DNA of 64,000 bases from Liolophura sinensis (taxonomy: Eukaryota > Mollusca > Polyplacophora > Chitonida > Chitonidae), in NCBI RefSeq assembly GCF_032854445.1, contig NC_088300.1, positions 62,220,984-62,284,983 of the forward strand, read 5' to 3'. The notes under the pieces were generated by a model. That model worked only from the letters and a program-made list of their open reading frames with translations. It had not been told where the DNA came from and ran no database searches. Both the position numbers and the translations under genes were made by a program. Shown piece by piece: positions 62,201-64,000 of the stretch; within the stretch, counting starts at the first letter, position 1; each line of letters opens with the position of its first letter.

Positions 62201-64000
62201 CTGACAAACCTCCTGACCTGAAGCTGCAGTTAGAGTAGTGTTAGTTGGAATCAAGTCCACGATGTAACTGGACATAACTGGTCAAAGTGTGTTGGGTGTA
62301 ACAAGACCAACTCTTAAGATGACTGTAACAGTGTGTCTGCTACCTGGTGAACAGTTTCTTTCAAAATTTTAAAATTTAGAATTTTTATAAGTTTGATGTA
62401 TTTTATTGCAGGTCTAATAACAAGGAACAACACATTTGACATGAGCAGGATAACACCAAGCGGAGAAAAATCTGTGATGCTATTGCAGTAGCCAGTATTG
62501 TGTCCAATTCTGCAGGGGTGGAATCCTCACAACGACAGTGTTTAGGGGTGGAGAAGCTACAGGAGGTGTTGGTCAAGTTCCAGGAGGAGCAATTGGAGGA
62601 AGATGAGATCATAGAATTGATACAGGTACATGTAGATAACAAGTCGAGTGTTTGATTGTGTGGGTGTGTTCAGAGACACTGTGGTGCTGGGGGGGGGGGG
62701 ATAGGAGGAACAGCTGGAAGAAGGTGAGAGCATAGAATTGATACAGGTACATGTAGATCACAAGAAGAGTGTTTGATTGTGTGGGTGTGTTCAGAGACAC
62801 TGTGGTGCTGGGGGGGGGGGGGAATAGGAGGAACAGCTGGAGGAAGGTGAGAGCATAGAAGTGATACAGGTCAGATTGTATAGATTTGAAGAAAGGACTG
62901 AAGATTGAGAACTGCAATGGGCTGATAATGGTATAACCCAAGATCGAGTGGAGCCAAAGAACAAGAGTAGACTAATGAAGGAAAGTGGACCATTGTAAGA
63001 CGTTTCTGGTCAGAATGTATAATTGTAATGAAAACCAACGAAACATAATAACCACTGTGTTAAGGCGGCAGAAAAAAAGAAGGAGCAGTTGGGTCTGTAG
63101 ATTGCAGGTGGTGGTAGACTGTCTGACTGAACAGAAGTTTTGTAGTGGAGATATGGAATCAGATATATATATCCATCAGATATAGAGAACAGATCCTTCT
63201 GTGGGACGATAGATTATGTTTTCTTCTTCCAGCTTCACGAACCAGATGCCAATCTGCGAGAGCGGTGTTGTTTGTCATTTGAGGGATTTGCTCAATTTCT
63301 GATGGATAAGGAAAACTACGCTTTCTGCTATGAGAAAACAAAGCACACAGATGAGGTAGGAACACCTGTTATACATGTGTATAATCTGTTTGTTATGTAA
63401 CACGAAGGCCTCAGTGCTTAGCTTTCGAGTTACATCATTACAAGTACCAGGTGACATTCCAATGCGGAATGACATTGACACTTTATGGCATGGCAGGGCT
63501 ACTTCCGTATCTTTTAACATCGTGGTATTCATATTTAGGTCAAACTACCGACAGAATATCGTTATTTTGGGGAACCCAACCCACCCAAGATAATTCAGAA
63601 GATCAGTCTAATCCTGTTTAATTAGTTTTCTTATCTTTCAGAAATGGCATTTTATGCTCATAGAATAGCACCAAAATTACTGCCTTTTTTTGAATGGTTG
63701 CAAAAACATTAGGGACGTAATGCTTAATTTCTTACTTTTATTTAAGTGACAACTAGTGAATTTATTTATTTATTTATTTATTTGATTGGTGTTTATGTCG
63801 TATTCAAAAATATTTCACTTTTACGATGGCAACCAGTATTATGGTGGAAAGAAACTGGGCTGAGTCTGAGGGAAACCCATGACCATTTGCAGGTTTCTGA
63901 CAGACCTGCCAGTGAATGGATTGAGTTATGTTGTTCTGGACATGAGCTATTTTGTTGTTAACATGACTGATGTTGTTGATAGGACATGGACCATCCTCTG
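9056..64000 (+). CDS. PLCE1: Phospholipase C epsilon with ARM, REM and FERM extension (partial gene, 19 exons)
   Basis: This is a multi-exon gene spliced as 9056-9252, 13616-14341, 20115-20361, 22662-22816, 24285-25964, 27427-27498, 49114-49509, 52826-52975, 53723-54011, 54437-54693, 54825-54970, 55290-55539, 55995-56164, 56563-57298, 59160-59303, 59865-60339, 62412-62625, 63233-63355 and 63983-64000. PLC epsilon hydrolyses PIP2 to IP3 and diacylglycerol at membranes and is controlled by Ras-family GTPases. Its CDC25 domain acts as an exchange factor for Rap1 in vertebrates. The sequence shows ARM-like helices, a split REM-like module, talin-like FERM F2-F3, RasGEF, PH and EF hands in order, and ends as PLC-X begins. 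The Y, C2 and Ras-association domains should lie to the right. Every intron is GT..AG and phases agree at every junction; the only break is an apparent one-base slip inside exon 17. The PLCE1 identity of the C-terminal half is firm. The start codon lies outside the model. Confidence 0.88.
9557..9586. repeat. (CA)n microsatellite
   Basis: A run of ACAC dinucleotides starts just after ACACATACAC and stops at ACATGTATAC, inside intron 1. Confidence 0.85.
9670..9785 (-). mobile_element. SINE family A fragment
   Basis: The plus strand reads GGTGTTTTACCCTGTACTTA, then AAGAATATTTCACTTACACG and the GGCGGCCAGC and ACGACCATCCGCAGG blocks of the family core in inverse orientation. The tRNA head is absent. 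Confidence 0.65.
9864..9915 (+). mobile_element. SINE family A 3' end fragment
   Basis: A short plus-strand match to the SINE 3' core (CCGTTATATAAGTAAAATAT, then CCTTGAGGAAGGTGTAAAAC) lies about 80 bp from an inverted copy. Together they may form a foldback. Confidence 0.5.
10010..10258. repeat. Minisatellite of 37-42 bp, left part
   Basis: About six degenerate units share GTGGTACGTTAGAAGACCTA followed by TATGATAGAACACAATT. The array stops where a family-B SINE begins and resumes after it at 10581, so the SINE inserted into an existing array. Confidence 0.8.
10259..10580 (-). mobile_element. SINE family B (tRNA-like)
   Basis: Read on the minus strand it starts with a tRNA-like head (GGCTCCCTTGGCCTGTTGGT, then TAGAGCGTCCGCCTCGAAGT) and ends with CATATGACTGAAAACTTG and a GTTAAACATCAAGC tail. 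The same body occurs at 13277, and the same tail at 32815. The A box is one base short of consensus, so it is probably inactive. Confidence 0.7.
10581..10790. repeat. Minisatellite of 37-42 bp, right part
   Basis: Five or so further units with the GTACGTTAG..GGCCTATA..ACACCATT pattern continue the array at 10010 after the SINE insertion. Confidence 0.75.
13277..13500 (-). mobile_element. SINE family B, degraded copy
   Basis: It shares ordered blocks with the copy at 10259: TTTTCAGTCATAT, then TGACACC, GAGCCAATCAGT, GTACCATTTTTAAAGTC and a CACCCAACCCGGG region. The tRNA head is mostly lost. Confidence 0.6.
13616..14341 (+). CDS. PLCE1: PLCE1-like exon 2: ARM-like helices with a polar insert
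   Basis: This 242-codon exon, phase 0 at both ends, has a long T/C tract plus TTCAG acceptor and a GTAAGT donor. Residues 1-65 are helical (starting TCYEQLQSSG and including LFLELSKLLQTAFELL). Residues about 75-140 are polar, low in hydrophobics and probably disordered. Residues about 150-242 return to repeat-like helices (ILSARILAVMCHGPNVQHKI, then MKTLVDAL). A stop follows 15 bases after the donor, so splicing here is required to continue. The armadillo/HEAT assignment is inferred from helix pattern. Confidence 0.85.
15640..15900. repeat. Degenerate tandem repeat, about 70-bp unit
   Basis: Roughly four copies share AACACACTT(G/C)TAAACTT, CTCACAGTG and CAAGTTTC..CTGCCCAG blocks in the same order. 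Divergence is high, so this is an old array. Confidence 0.65.
17192..17457 (-). mobile_element. SINE family A, near full length
   Basis: On the minus strand the element begins with a tRNA-like head. Its A box TGGCTCAGTTGG matches TRGCNNAGYNGG exactly. Next come GCGCGCTAGC, the body, the 3' core (CCAGCATTATGG complement) and an AATAAATAAATG tail. This is the most complete copy in the window, about 265 bp. Confidence 0.85.
17610..17735 (-). mobile_element. SINE family A fragment
   Basis: It carries the inverted 3' core (ACTCAAGAATACTTGATATA, CGGCAGCCAGCATTATGGTG) and the ACCATCCACAGGTTGCTG block. The tRNA head and the A/T tail are missing. Confidence 0.7.
18069..18098 (+). other. G-run cluster, potential G-quadruplex
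   Basis: Runs of 6, 5 and 15 G are separated by a single T and by AGC. The longest run is homopolymeric, so its exact length in the assembly is doubtful. It immediately precedes a SINE. Confidence 0.55.
18125..18335 (+). mobile_element. SINE family A, plus-strand copy
   Basis: The body blocks AGCTCATGCTGGCTTCCTCT and GGAAAGGTCTGTCAACAACC are followed by CCCACCATAATGCTCGC and an AATAAATAAATA tail. Small internal deletions in the core mark it as older. Confidence 0.75.
19258..19590. repeat. 35-bp minisatellite, 10 copies
   Basis: Ten near-identical direct copies of a 35-bp unit (ATGAATGAGTGACC, then TTATATTCTGAGATGTT and AAAA). They differ mainly at one site (GATGTT or GATATT), and the last copy is truncated. 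It lies in intron 2. The high identity suggests recent expansion or ongoing homogenisation. Confidence 0.92.
20115..20361 (+). CDS. PLCE1: PLCE1-like exon 3: armadillo-like repeats
   Basis: 82 codons plus one base (phase 0 in, phase 1 out), with a TTTCAG acceptor and GTAAGT donor. The sequence is strongly armadillo-like: LLCLLLQSLACVALNPSHHQ, then a helix with DMLMQLLLPSDEW, then KYARFVKYHAARILVYMGLL. This is the clearest ARM-type stretch of the N-terminal region. The exon is GC-richer than flanking introns. The specific ARM family is not identified. Confidence 0.87.
20855..21030 (+). repeat. Dispersed repeat, copy 1
   Basis: It shares ordered blocks with 40213-40345: GGAACTTTATTACAGATTTT, then GAATG, TATTTTGTGAAAGGT and a TAATC..CTGAT..AGCCTCTT end. 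Its type is unknown; it may be part of a larger decayed transposon. Confidence 0.6.
21152..21735 (+). mobile_element. MITE with AGGAGAA termini and TTAA-like flanks, long copy
   Basis: The left end is TTAA followed by AGGAGAAGAAAACTT. The right end is the inverse (TTTTCTTCTCCT) followed by TGAA, a one-base change from TTAA. The inner sequence matches the copy at 35238 in opposite orientation, for example the ACTCGGAA and CCGGTTTCC blocks. A TTAA target site fits a piggyBac-type non-autonomous element. A 121-residue open frame at 21342 lies inside it and has no transposase features I can see. Confidence 0.7.
22236..22661 (+). repeat. 45-bp degenerate array copying the exon 4 splice acceptor
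   Basis: About ten units, spaced roughly 31-56 bp and mostly near 45, carry a T-rich tract, then TTGATCAGCCTTCATGG. AG dinucleotides occur at about 22252, 22299, 22331, 22372, 22416, 22459 and 22616, and finally at 22661, the true acceptor. Two units have lost the AG. The real boundary (CTTGATCAG, then CCTTTATGGAC) is simply the last unit. Confidence 0.75.
22662..22816 (+). CDS. PLCE1: PLCE1-like exon 4
   Basis: Two bases complete a split codon from exon 3, then 51 codons follow and end in phase 0 at a GTATGA donor. The product contains SLLQVHSPEDSFIELMALGR followed by a Leu-rich helix (SASLEGLLAEVIQ). It is likely the last helical element of the ARM-like region or the linker to the REM-like module. 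The acceptor is embedded in a tandem array of look-alike acceptors, so the start is slightly less secure than for other exons, but only this one keeps the frame open. Confidence 0.82.
22817..24284 (+). other. Intron 4
   Basis: A 1.5-kb intron, about 70 percent of which is a 24-bp minisatellite (22936-23980). The remaining 300 bp before exon 5 hold nothing recognisable apart from the TTAG acceptor. Confidence 0.8.
22936..23980. repeat. 24-bp minisatellite, about 43 copies
   Basis: The unit is GTCAGTAGTGTGGATAGTTG followed by TGAA. Variants at the central triplets (TGTAGTCAA, AGTCGTAAA, ATTAGTGAA, GGTAGTGAA) recur in ordered groups, giving a higher-order pattern of three to five units. Because 24 is divisible by three and the unit has no stop in several frames, it produces overlapping open frames on both strands, up to 387 codons, that read as simple octapeptide repeats. 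It sits wholly within intron 4. Confidence 0.93.
24285..25964 (+). CDS. PLCE1: PLCE1-like exon 5: split REM-like module with long Ser/Pro-rich insert
   Basis: This large exon of 560 codons (phase 0 both ends) has a TTAG acceptor and GTAAGT donor. Residues about 20-95 include FREFVFSALPIVVHPIIVL, which resembles the first helices of a RasGEF N-terminal (REM) domain. Residues about 95-500 are rich in Ser, Pro, Thr and Lys, with basic-serine patches (SSKKLFRWSSKKRLSK) typical of phosphorylated, disordered segments. Residues about 505-560 (IIKVMETWINICKSDLECGS, then EMKDFLTKLS) resemble the second half of REM, with its conserved Trp and Asp-Leu. REM domains usually stabilise the CDC25 fold. The exon identity is firm; the REM assignment is inference. 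Confidence 0.9.
25965..27426 (+). other. Intron 5
   Basis: A 1.5-kb intron with a C-rich degenerate array (26290-26930). Near 26080-26240 there are three related GCAGCTACC/GGTAGCTGCC words in both orientations that could form a hairpin. The rest shows nothing. Confidence 0.75.
26290..26930. repeat. C/A-rich degenerate tandem repeat, about 100-bp unit
   Basis: About six units share CACACCCAGCTACCCCATCA, CAATCCATCAATC.GCCAACC and ACCCTAAAGGGC blocks. The plus strand is strikingly poor in G, so the array has strong strand asymmetry. Confidence 0.75.
27427..27498 (+). CDS. PLCE1: PLCE1-like exon 6: short acidic linker
   Basis: 24 codons, phase 0 both ends, with a CTAG acceptor and GTATGT donor. 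The product is DPDEANKSSESVDGSDNVHT followed by QYRK, a polar acidic linker. It connects the REM-like end of exon 5 to the FERM-like region of exon 7. The support is good splice sites, correct phase and an open frame; its small size makes it the least independently supported exon. Confidence 0.7.
27805..27885 (+). mobile_element. SINE family A 3' fragment
   Basis: TTCCCATTATAATGCT, then ACATATTCTTGACTACTGTG and TAAAACAACAATCAAG match the SINE 3' core with many substitutions. Confidence 0.55.
29803..29957 (+). mobile_element. SINE family A, well-preserved 3' half
   Basis: The sequence starts GAAAGGTCTGTCAGCAACCT, continues through GGATGGTCGTGGGTTTCCCC and CACCATAATGCTGGCCGCCG, and ends in CACCAATCAAATAAATAAAT. 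It is one of the least diverged cores in the window and a useful reference for the family. Confidence 0.85.
32260..32600. repeat. Degenerate repeat, about 95-bp unit
   Basis: Three to four units share TAGACAAAGTTATGA.ATCT, ATATCAGACTGCATAT-like and TTTGTCTTCCCTGTGGT-like blocks. It is strongly diverged. Confidence 0.55.
32812..32872 (-). mobile_element. SINE family B tail fragment
   Basis: GTGAGTGAGTGCTTGGGGTT, TAACGTCGTACTCAACAA and TTTTTCAGTCATATGACGAC match the end of the family-B copy at 10259. GAGTGAGTGAGTG is a typical simple-repeat tail in inverse orientation. Confidence 0.65.
33646..33838. mobile_element. Foldback element or MITE, about 190 bp
   Basis: The left end GATACAGAATCGATTCTG, then ACTGGCTGA, is repeated in inverse orientation at the right end (AGCCAATCAGCATCGATT, then CTGTATT). 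The arms of about 27 bases differ at only a few positions. No open frame is present and no other copy was found in this window. Confidence 0.7.
33951..34216 (-). mobile_element. SINE family A, near full length
   Basis: From the TTATTTATTTATTTGATTGG tail complement to CTGAGCCACGGAGGCCCCC, the complement of the tRNA head, the whole element is present. The A box complement (CCAACTGAGCCA) is intact. The B-box region is damaged by an inserted TATAATAACT-like stretch. Confidence 0.85.
35238..35570 (-). mobile_element. MITE with AGGAGAA termini and TTAA target site, short copy
   Basis: It is flanked by perfect TTAA on both sides (35238-35241 and 35567-35570). The termini AGGAGAAAAAAA and TTTTCTTCTCCT are inverted. 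The inside matches the copy at 21152 in reverse, including ACACGAA and TTTTAACGACTTGC blocks. This supports a piggyBac-type non-autonomous family. Confidence 0.75.
36855..36881. repeat. Poly-T tract
   Basis: A run of about 26 T in intron 6; its length is probably unreliable in the assembly. Confidence 0.8.
39633..39680. repeat. 22-bp direct duplication
   Basis: TGGTTGCTTGTTGTAGTGTC occurs twice in immediate succession, a simple short tandem duplication. Confidence 0.75.
39804..40027 (+). mobile_element. MITE family C, copy 1
   Basis: An element of about 220 bp with inverted ends TACTGTAATTCCTCAACCTT and, at the right, AAAAGGTTGAGGAATGAGGG followed by TA. Copies with the same internal order (GTTTGCAAGGTGTTTAT, TCTGAAGGCATTATTCTGT) occur at 44400 and 48062. 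TA at both ends suggests a Tc1/mariner-type non-autonomous element. Confidence 0.75.
40213..40345 (+). repeat. Dispersed repeat, copy 2
   Basis: It matches 20855-21030 in block order (GGAACTTTATTACAGATTTT, then GAATG, and TTATGAAAGGTAATG) with a shorter middle. Its nature is unknown. Confidence 0.6.
40963..41227 (-). mobile_element. SINE family A, near full length
   Basis: It runs from the TTTATTTATTTAATTGATTG tail complement to GGACTGAGCCACGGAGGCCC. The B box read on the minus strand (GTTCAAGTC) fits GWTCRANNC. The A box carries one change. Confidence 0.85.
43878..43966 (+). mobile_element. SINE family A 3' fragment
   Basis: ACAACCTGGGGATGGCCGTG, CCCACCATAATGCTGGAC and an AATGAAATAAATAAATAC tail, with a deletion inside the core. 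Confidence 0.65.
44234..44267. repeat. (AT)n microsatellite
   Basis: An uninterrupted run of TA dinucleotides of about 30 bp between GTG and CAGC. Confidence 0.9.
44400..44624 (-). mobile_element. MITE family C, copy 2 (inverted)
   Basis: It begins ACCCCAATTCCTCAACATTT and ends AAAAGGTCGAAGTATTACAG followed by TA. The inside is the reverse complement of the copy at 39804, with an AAACACCTTGCAAAC-like block near the right end. Confidence 0.7.
46985..47560. repeat. Degenerate repeat of about 30 bp
   Basis: Some 15 diverged units share TTACCATGATGAGTGGTTGA followed by TG(A/G)CATTTTG. Order is constant, but spacing varies from about 28 to 40 bp. It lies in intron 6, and the simple open frames across it are by-products. 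Confidence 0.7.
48062..48290 (+). mobile_element. MITE family C, copy 3
   Basis: The left end TACTGTAATTCTTCAACTTT and right end GCGAAAAGGCTAAGGAATTA then GGGTA are inverted repeats. The internal TTTGCAAGGTGTTTTATAA and TCTGAAGGCATTATTCTGTT match copy 1. Confidence 0.75.
48640..48815 (-). mobile_element. SINE-like fragment related to family A
   Basis: It starts with TTTATTTATTTACTGGATTG then GTGTTTATCGCAG, as in family A, but the middle differs (GGTTTATGGATGGAAG). Its end block CAGCTGACAAACCCCCTGAC, followed by TTAAAGCTTCAGCTACAGCAG, resembles 62205-62240. It is probably a related subfamily. Confidence 0.5.
49114..49509 (+). CDS. PLCE1: PLCE1-like exon 7: FERM F2 lobe start with a basic insert
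   Basis: 132 codons, phase 0 at both ends, with a TTGCAG acceptor and GTAAGT donor. Residues 1-28 (LKQLVVSGELPCSKEEAATL, then AGIQLHV) match the first helices of a FERM F2 lobe as in talin. Residues about 30-100 are a charged, Gln/Asp- then Lys/Arg-rich insert. Residues about 108-132 (VDLKLYLPPEYTTSRKIREL) match the talin stretch that reads DLKDFLPKEY. FERM modules bind membranes and receptor tails. No F1 lobe is recognised before it. Confidence 0.88.
49911..49957 (+). pseudogene. Stray duplicate of a 47-bp exon 7 segment
   Basis: CAGCCGTCTAGGGAGGCGCG, then GGAAGCTGGTGAAACACC and TGACATG repeat exon 7 positions 49365-49411 with one internal substitution (T to C). The similarity ends sharply on both sides. 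It lies 400 bp into intron 7 without splice sites, so it is a dead duplication. Confidence 0.85.
50591..50745. mobile_element. Foldback element or MITE, 155 bp
   Basis: The left arm CCAGTTCTCAATAGAGGGTT and right arm CCTCTATAGAGGACAACTGG are inverted copies. An inner perfect inverted repeat (GCCATATTGGAGT against ACTCCAATATGGC) sits near the middle. The whole would form a long hairpin. It has no coding capacity. Confidence 0.75.
52826..52975 (+). CDS. PLCE1: PLCE1-like exon 8: FERM F2 to F3 junction
   Basis: 50 codons, phase 0 at both ends, with an ACCAG acceptor and GTACAT donor. The product has ELKLKQLYIKICKNLPAYNC, then KLYQVKEILRGNTQKK. This matches talin's end of F2 and start of F3 (pattern V-K-L-A-R-x-L-x-T-Y-G, then F-x-V-K-E-K-x-x-G). 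It is the most diagnostic piece of the talin-like FERM. Confidence 0.9.
52976..53722 (+). other. Intron 8
   Basis: A 747-bp intron. Its only notable feature is a 13-base G run at 53166, preceded by a T run, which makes the local assembly length doubtful. Confidence 0.8.
53723..54011 (+). CDS. PLCE1: PLCE1-like exon 9: FERM F3 (PTB-like) lobe
   Basis: 96 codons plus one base (phase 0 in, phase 1 out), with a CCTCAG acceptor and GTTAGC donor. The beginning VSRLLGVTSNKIILLDTKTK mirrors talin F3 (PRLLG(V/I)T, a (V/M)D-T-K strand). Next come WSTGSG and a LVLEFRG strand in place of talin's TLDFG. A closing helix (ENLKSVTAALWEALDM) caps the PTB fold. Phosphoinositide or NPxY-type tail binding is possible by analogy only. 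Confidence 0.9.
54012..54436 (+). other. Intron 9 with SINE fragment
   Basis: A 425-bp intron. 54193-54335 is an inverted, diverged SINE piece (TTTATTTGTTTATTTCATTC, GTACTCAAGATTTTTTTCAC). The acceptor is CCACAG. Confidence 0.7.
54193..54335 (-). mobile_element. SINE family A-related fragment
   Basis: The tail complement and the ACTCAAG..TTTTCACATATAGGATGG core are recognisable. The GGGTTTAGGGATGGAGG middle resembles the variant at 48640 more than the main family. Confidence 0.5.
54437..54693 (+). CDS. PLCE1: PLCE1 exon 10: start of CDC25/RasGEF domain
   Basis: Two bases complete a split codon, then 85 codons end in phase 0 at a GTAACA donor. The segment LQKMLHFPEEVALMLTQTEH, then KLFNNVPPAHYIRQ aligns with vertebrate PLCE1, where the RasGEF domain begins with a FPEEVA..L motif and a Tyr. 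From here on the protein follows PLCE1 exon by exon. Confidence 0.93.
54825..54970 (+). CDS. PLCE1: PLCE1 exon 11: RasGEF core
   Basis: 48 codons plus two bases (phase 0 in, phase 2 out), with a TTACAG acceptor and GTAAGT donor. VSSWVTHIIITQPTHEDRKA corresponds to the VSSWVT motif of PLCE1. It is followed by the RasGEF helix pattern LRLANYCWIIGNFNSAVEIL, the N-F-N segment of CDC25 domains. The intron before it is only 131 bp. Confidence 0.95.
54971..55289 (+). other. Intron 11
   Basis: 319 bp with no repeat or open frame of note. It ends at GTTACAG. Confidence 0.85.
55290..55539 (+). CDS. PLCE1: PLCE1 exon 12: RasGEF C-terminal half
   Basis: One base plus 83 codons (phase 2 in, phase 0 out). 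It includes LSDALLSHEPTPEYREAVSR, then LDIPGCQVIPFFGGFLRDLR. The second piece is the conserved P-x-x-P-F-x-G-x-x-L-x-D/E-L helical-hairpin region of CDC25 domains; the fourth position is I rather than the usual Y or C. In PLCE1 this domain catalyses exchange on Rap1. Whether this protein keeps activity cannot be told from sequence alone. Confidence 0.95.
55540..55994 (+). other. Intron 12
   Basis: 455 bp of plain AT-rich intron with a short T run at 55758. It ends with GATTTCAG. Confidence 0.85.
55995..56164 (+). CDS. PLCE1: PLCE1 exon 13: end of RasGEF domain
   Basis: 56 codons plus two bases (phase 0 in, phase 2 out). FISDYNGEDRFMTRIGVGGL matches the PLCE1 stretch beginning F-V-A-D-Y-S-G-x-D-x-F. 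It is followed by NLDKMKQAHTVMNDIHLFQH, the closing helix. The donor is GTGGGG, a weaker but acceptable GT site. Confidence 0.92.
56165..56562 (+). other. Intron 13
   Basis: 398 bp, no repeats. The acceptor TTATCAG lies directly before the acidic segment of exon 14. Confidence 0.85.
56563..57298 (+). CDS. PLCE1: PLCE1 exon 14: acidic linker and PH domain
   Basis: One base plus 245 codons (phase 2 in, phase 0 out). Residues 1-25 are a run of Asp/Ser (DEDYDSDSDSDYDLDL), a likely casein kinase 2-type or charge-based regulatory linker. Residues about 35-200 form the PLC PH domain: MNHGSTVIHWEPDSGRSQMC, the VVTWHKP strand, an IDLSVIKDVILG strand and a closing helix (VWARGLRKLVKAAQKL). Residues about 205-245 (RRIHWLKVQYLKLYFEYDKC) begin the EF-hand region. 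The match to PLCE1 (GATVIHYD, then LTWVKP) is clear. Confidence 0.95.
57299..59159 (+). other. Intron 14
   Basis: A 1.9-kb intron. It contains one family-A SINE (57463) and a T run at 58287; the remaining 1.4 kb shows nothing coding on either strand. Confidence 0.8.
57463..57668 (-). mobile_element. SINE family A lacking its tRNA head
   Basis: TTTATTTATTTATTTGATTG, the AAGAATATTTCACTTATACA core and GGACTTGAACTCACAGCGAC, the B-box complement, are present. It breaks off at CGCATTGGTG before the A-box end. Confidence 0.8.
59160..59303 (+). CDS. PLCE1: PLCE1 exon 15: Ser/Lys-rich linker after PH
   Basis: 48 codons, phase 0 at both ends, with a TCCAG acceptor and GTATCA donor. It opens with VFGGRRWSSGPQSTTQTIEP, matching the FGGRRW motif of vertebrate PLCE1. 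A basic patch (FKKKG) and serines follow. It is a flexible linker between the PH domain and the EF-hand lobe. Confidence 0.93.
59304..59864 (+). other. Intron 15
   Basis: 561 bp, AT-rich, with nothing recognisable in it. Confidence 0.85.
59865..60339 (+). CDS. PLCE1: PLCE1 exon 16: linker and first EF-hand region
   Basis: 158 codons plus one base (phase 0 in, phase 1 out), with a TTGCAG acceptor and GTGAGT donor. Residues 1-80 are a Ser/Lys-rich linker (KSTPSPMRKGKAEVASKSSM). Residues about 80-92 include YRSRRRRM. Residues about 108-135 (LAFLDFVDLFKSFSLRCRKD, then LKELFEHF) match PLCE1 [20 protein letters not shown] closely. Vertebrate PLC epsilon EF hands are not classic calcium sites. Confidence 0.94.
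60340..62411 (+). other. Intron 16
   Basis: A 2.1-kb intron. Nearly half of it is the 46-bp satellite at 60890-61812. The rest has a short block (62205-62240) similar to the end of the SINE-like piece at 48640. Confidence 0.8.
60890..61812. repeat. 46-bp minisatellite, about 20 copies
   Basis: The unit is AAGCTGATCTAGTTTATCTT, AGTGTGACCATGC and AAAGCTAAAAAAT. Variants (CTTAG or ATAG, GCAAAG or GCCAAG, AAAAAATAAG or ACAAATATG) are shuffled among copies, as expected from unequal exchange. The unit length is not a multiple of three. It is wholly intronic. Confidence 0.92.
62412..62625 (+). CDS. PLCE1: PLCE1 exon 17: EF-hand region, with an apparent one-base slip
   Basis: The acceptor is TTGCAG and the donor GTACAT. 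Joined to exon 16, the first codons read GLITRNNTFDMSR, matching LLTRN of vertebrate PLCE1. That frame then hits TAG at about 62489. The clear PLCE1 match KRRKICDAIAVASIVSN (vertebrate QRQISDAIAAASIVTN) and all downstream residues to LVKFQEEQLEEDEIIELIQ lie in another frame, from 62449. A single missing base between about 62441 and 62455 would reconcile them. An assembly error, a frameshift allele or an unusual exon boundary are all possible. Confidence 0.8.
62581..62870 (+). repeat. Triplicated 3' end of exon 17 with its donor, about 121-bp unit
   Basis: Unit 1 includes the last 45 bases of exon 17 plus the intron start through a G run. Unit 2 starts near 62701 and unit 3 near 62822; the latter stops just after its donor. 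The coding part is kept in each (EEQLEEGESIELIQ in unit 2, EEQLEEGESIEVIQ in unit 3), as are GT donors at 62626, 62747 and 62870. Units 2 and 3 have a G run where a pyrimidine tract would be needed. Confidence 0.88.
62626..63232 (+). other. Intron 17
   Basis: 607 bp, of which the first 245 are the extra copies of the exon 17 end. The rest is unremarkable, ending in TTCTTCTTCCAG. Confidence 0.85.
63233..63355 (+). CDS. PLCE1: PLCE1 exon 18: last EF-hand segment before PLC-X
   Basis: 41 codons, phase 0 at both ends, with a TTCCAG acceptor and GTAGGA donor. The product LHEPDANLRERCCLSFEGFA, then QFLMDKENYAF is a very close match to PLCE1 (SFEGFARFLMDKENFA), the final EF-hand helix common to PLC enzymes. 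It directly precedes the catalytic X box. Confidence 0.96.
63356..63982 (+). other. Intron 18
   Basis: 627 bp including one SINE (63757). It ends in GTTGTTGATAG. Confidence 0.8.
63757..63911 (-). mobile_element. SINE family A, 3' half
   Basis: Long TTTATTTATTTATTTATTTG tail complement, then the CAAAAATATTTCACTTTTAC core, TATTATGGTGGAAAGAAACT and ACCATTTGCAGGTTTCTGAC blocks. No tRNA head. Confidence 0.75.
63983..64000 (+). CDS. PLCE1: PLCE1 exon 19, cut by the window edge
   Basis: Six codons (DMDHPL) follow a GATAG acceptor in phase 0 and end exactly at the window edge. In PLC enzymes D-M-x-x-P-L immediately precedes the SHYYI..SHNTYL start of the catalytic X domain. The catalytic residues therefore lie to the right and cannot be judged. 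Confidence 0.85.
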
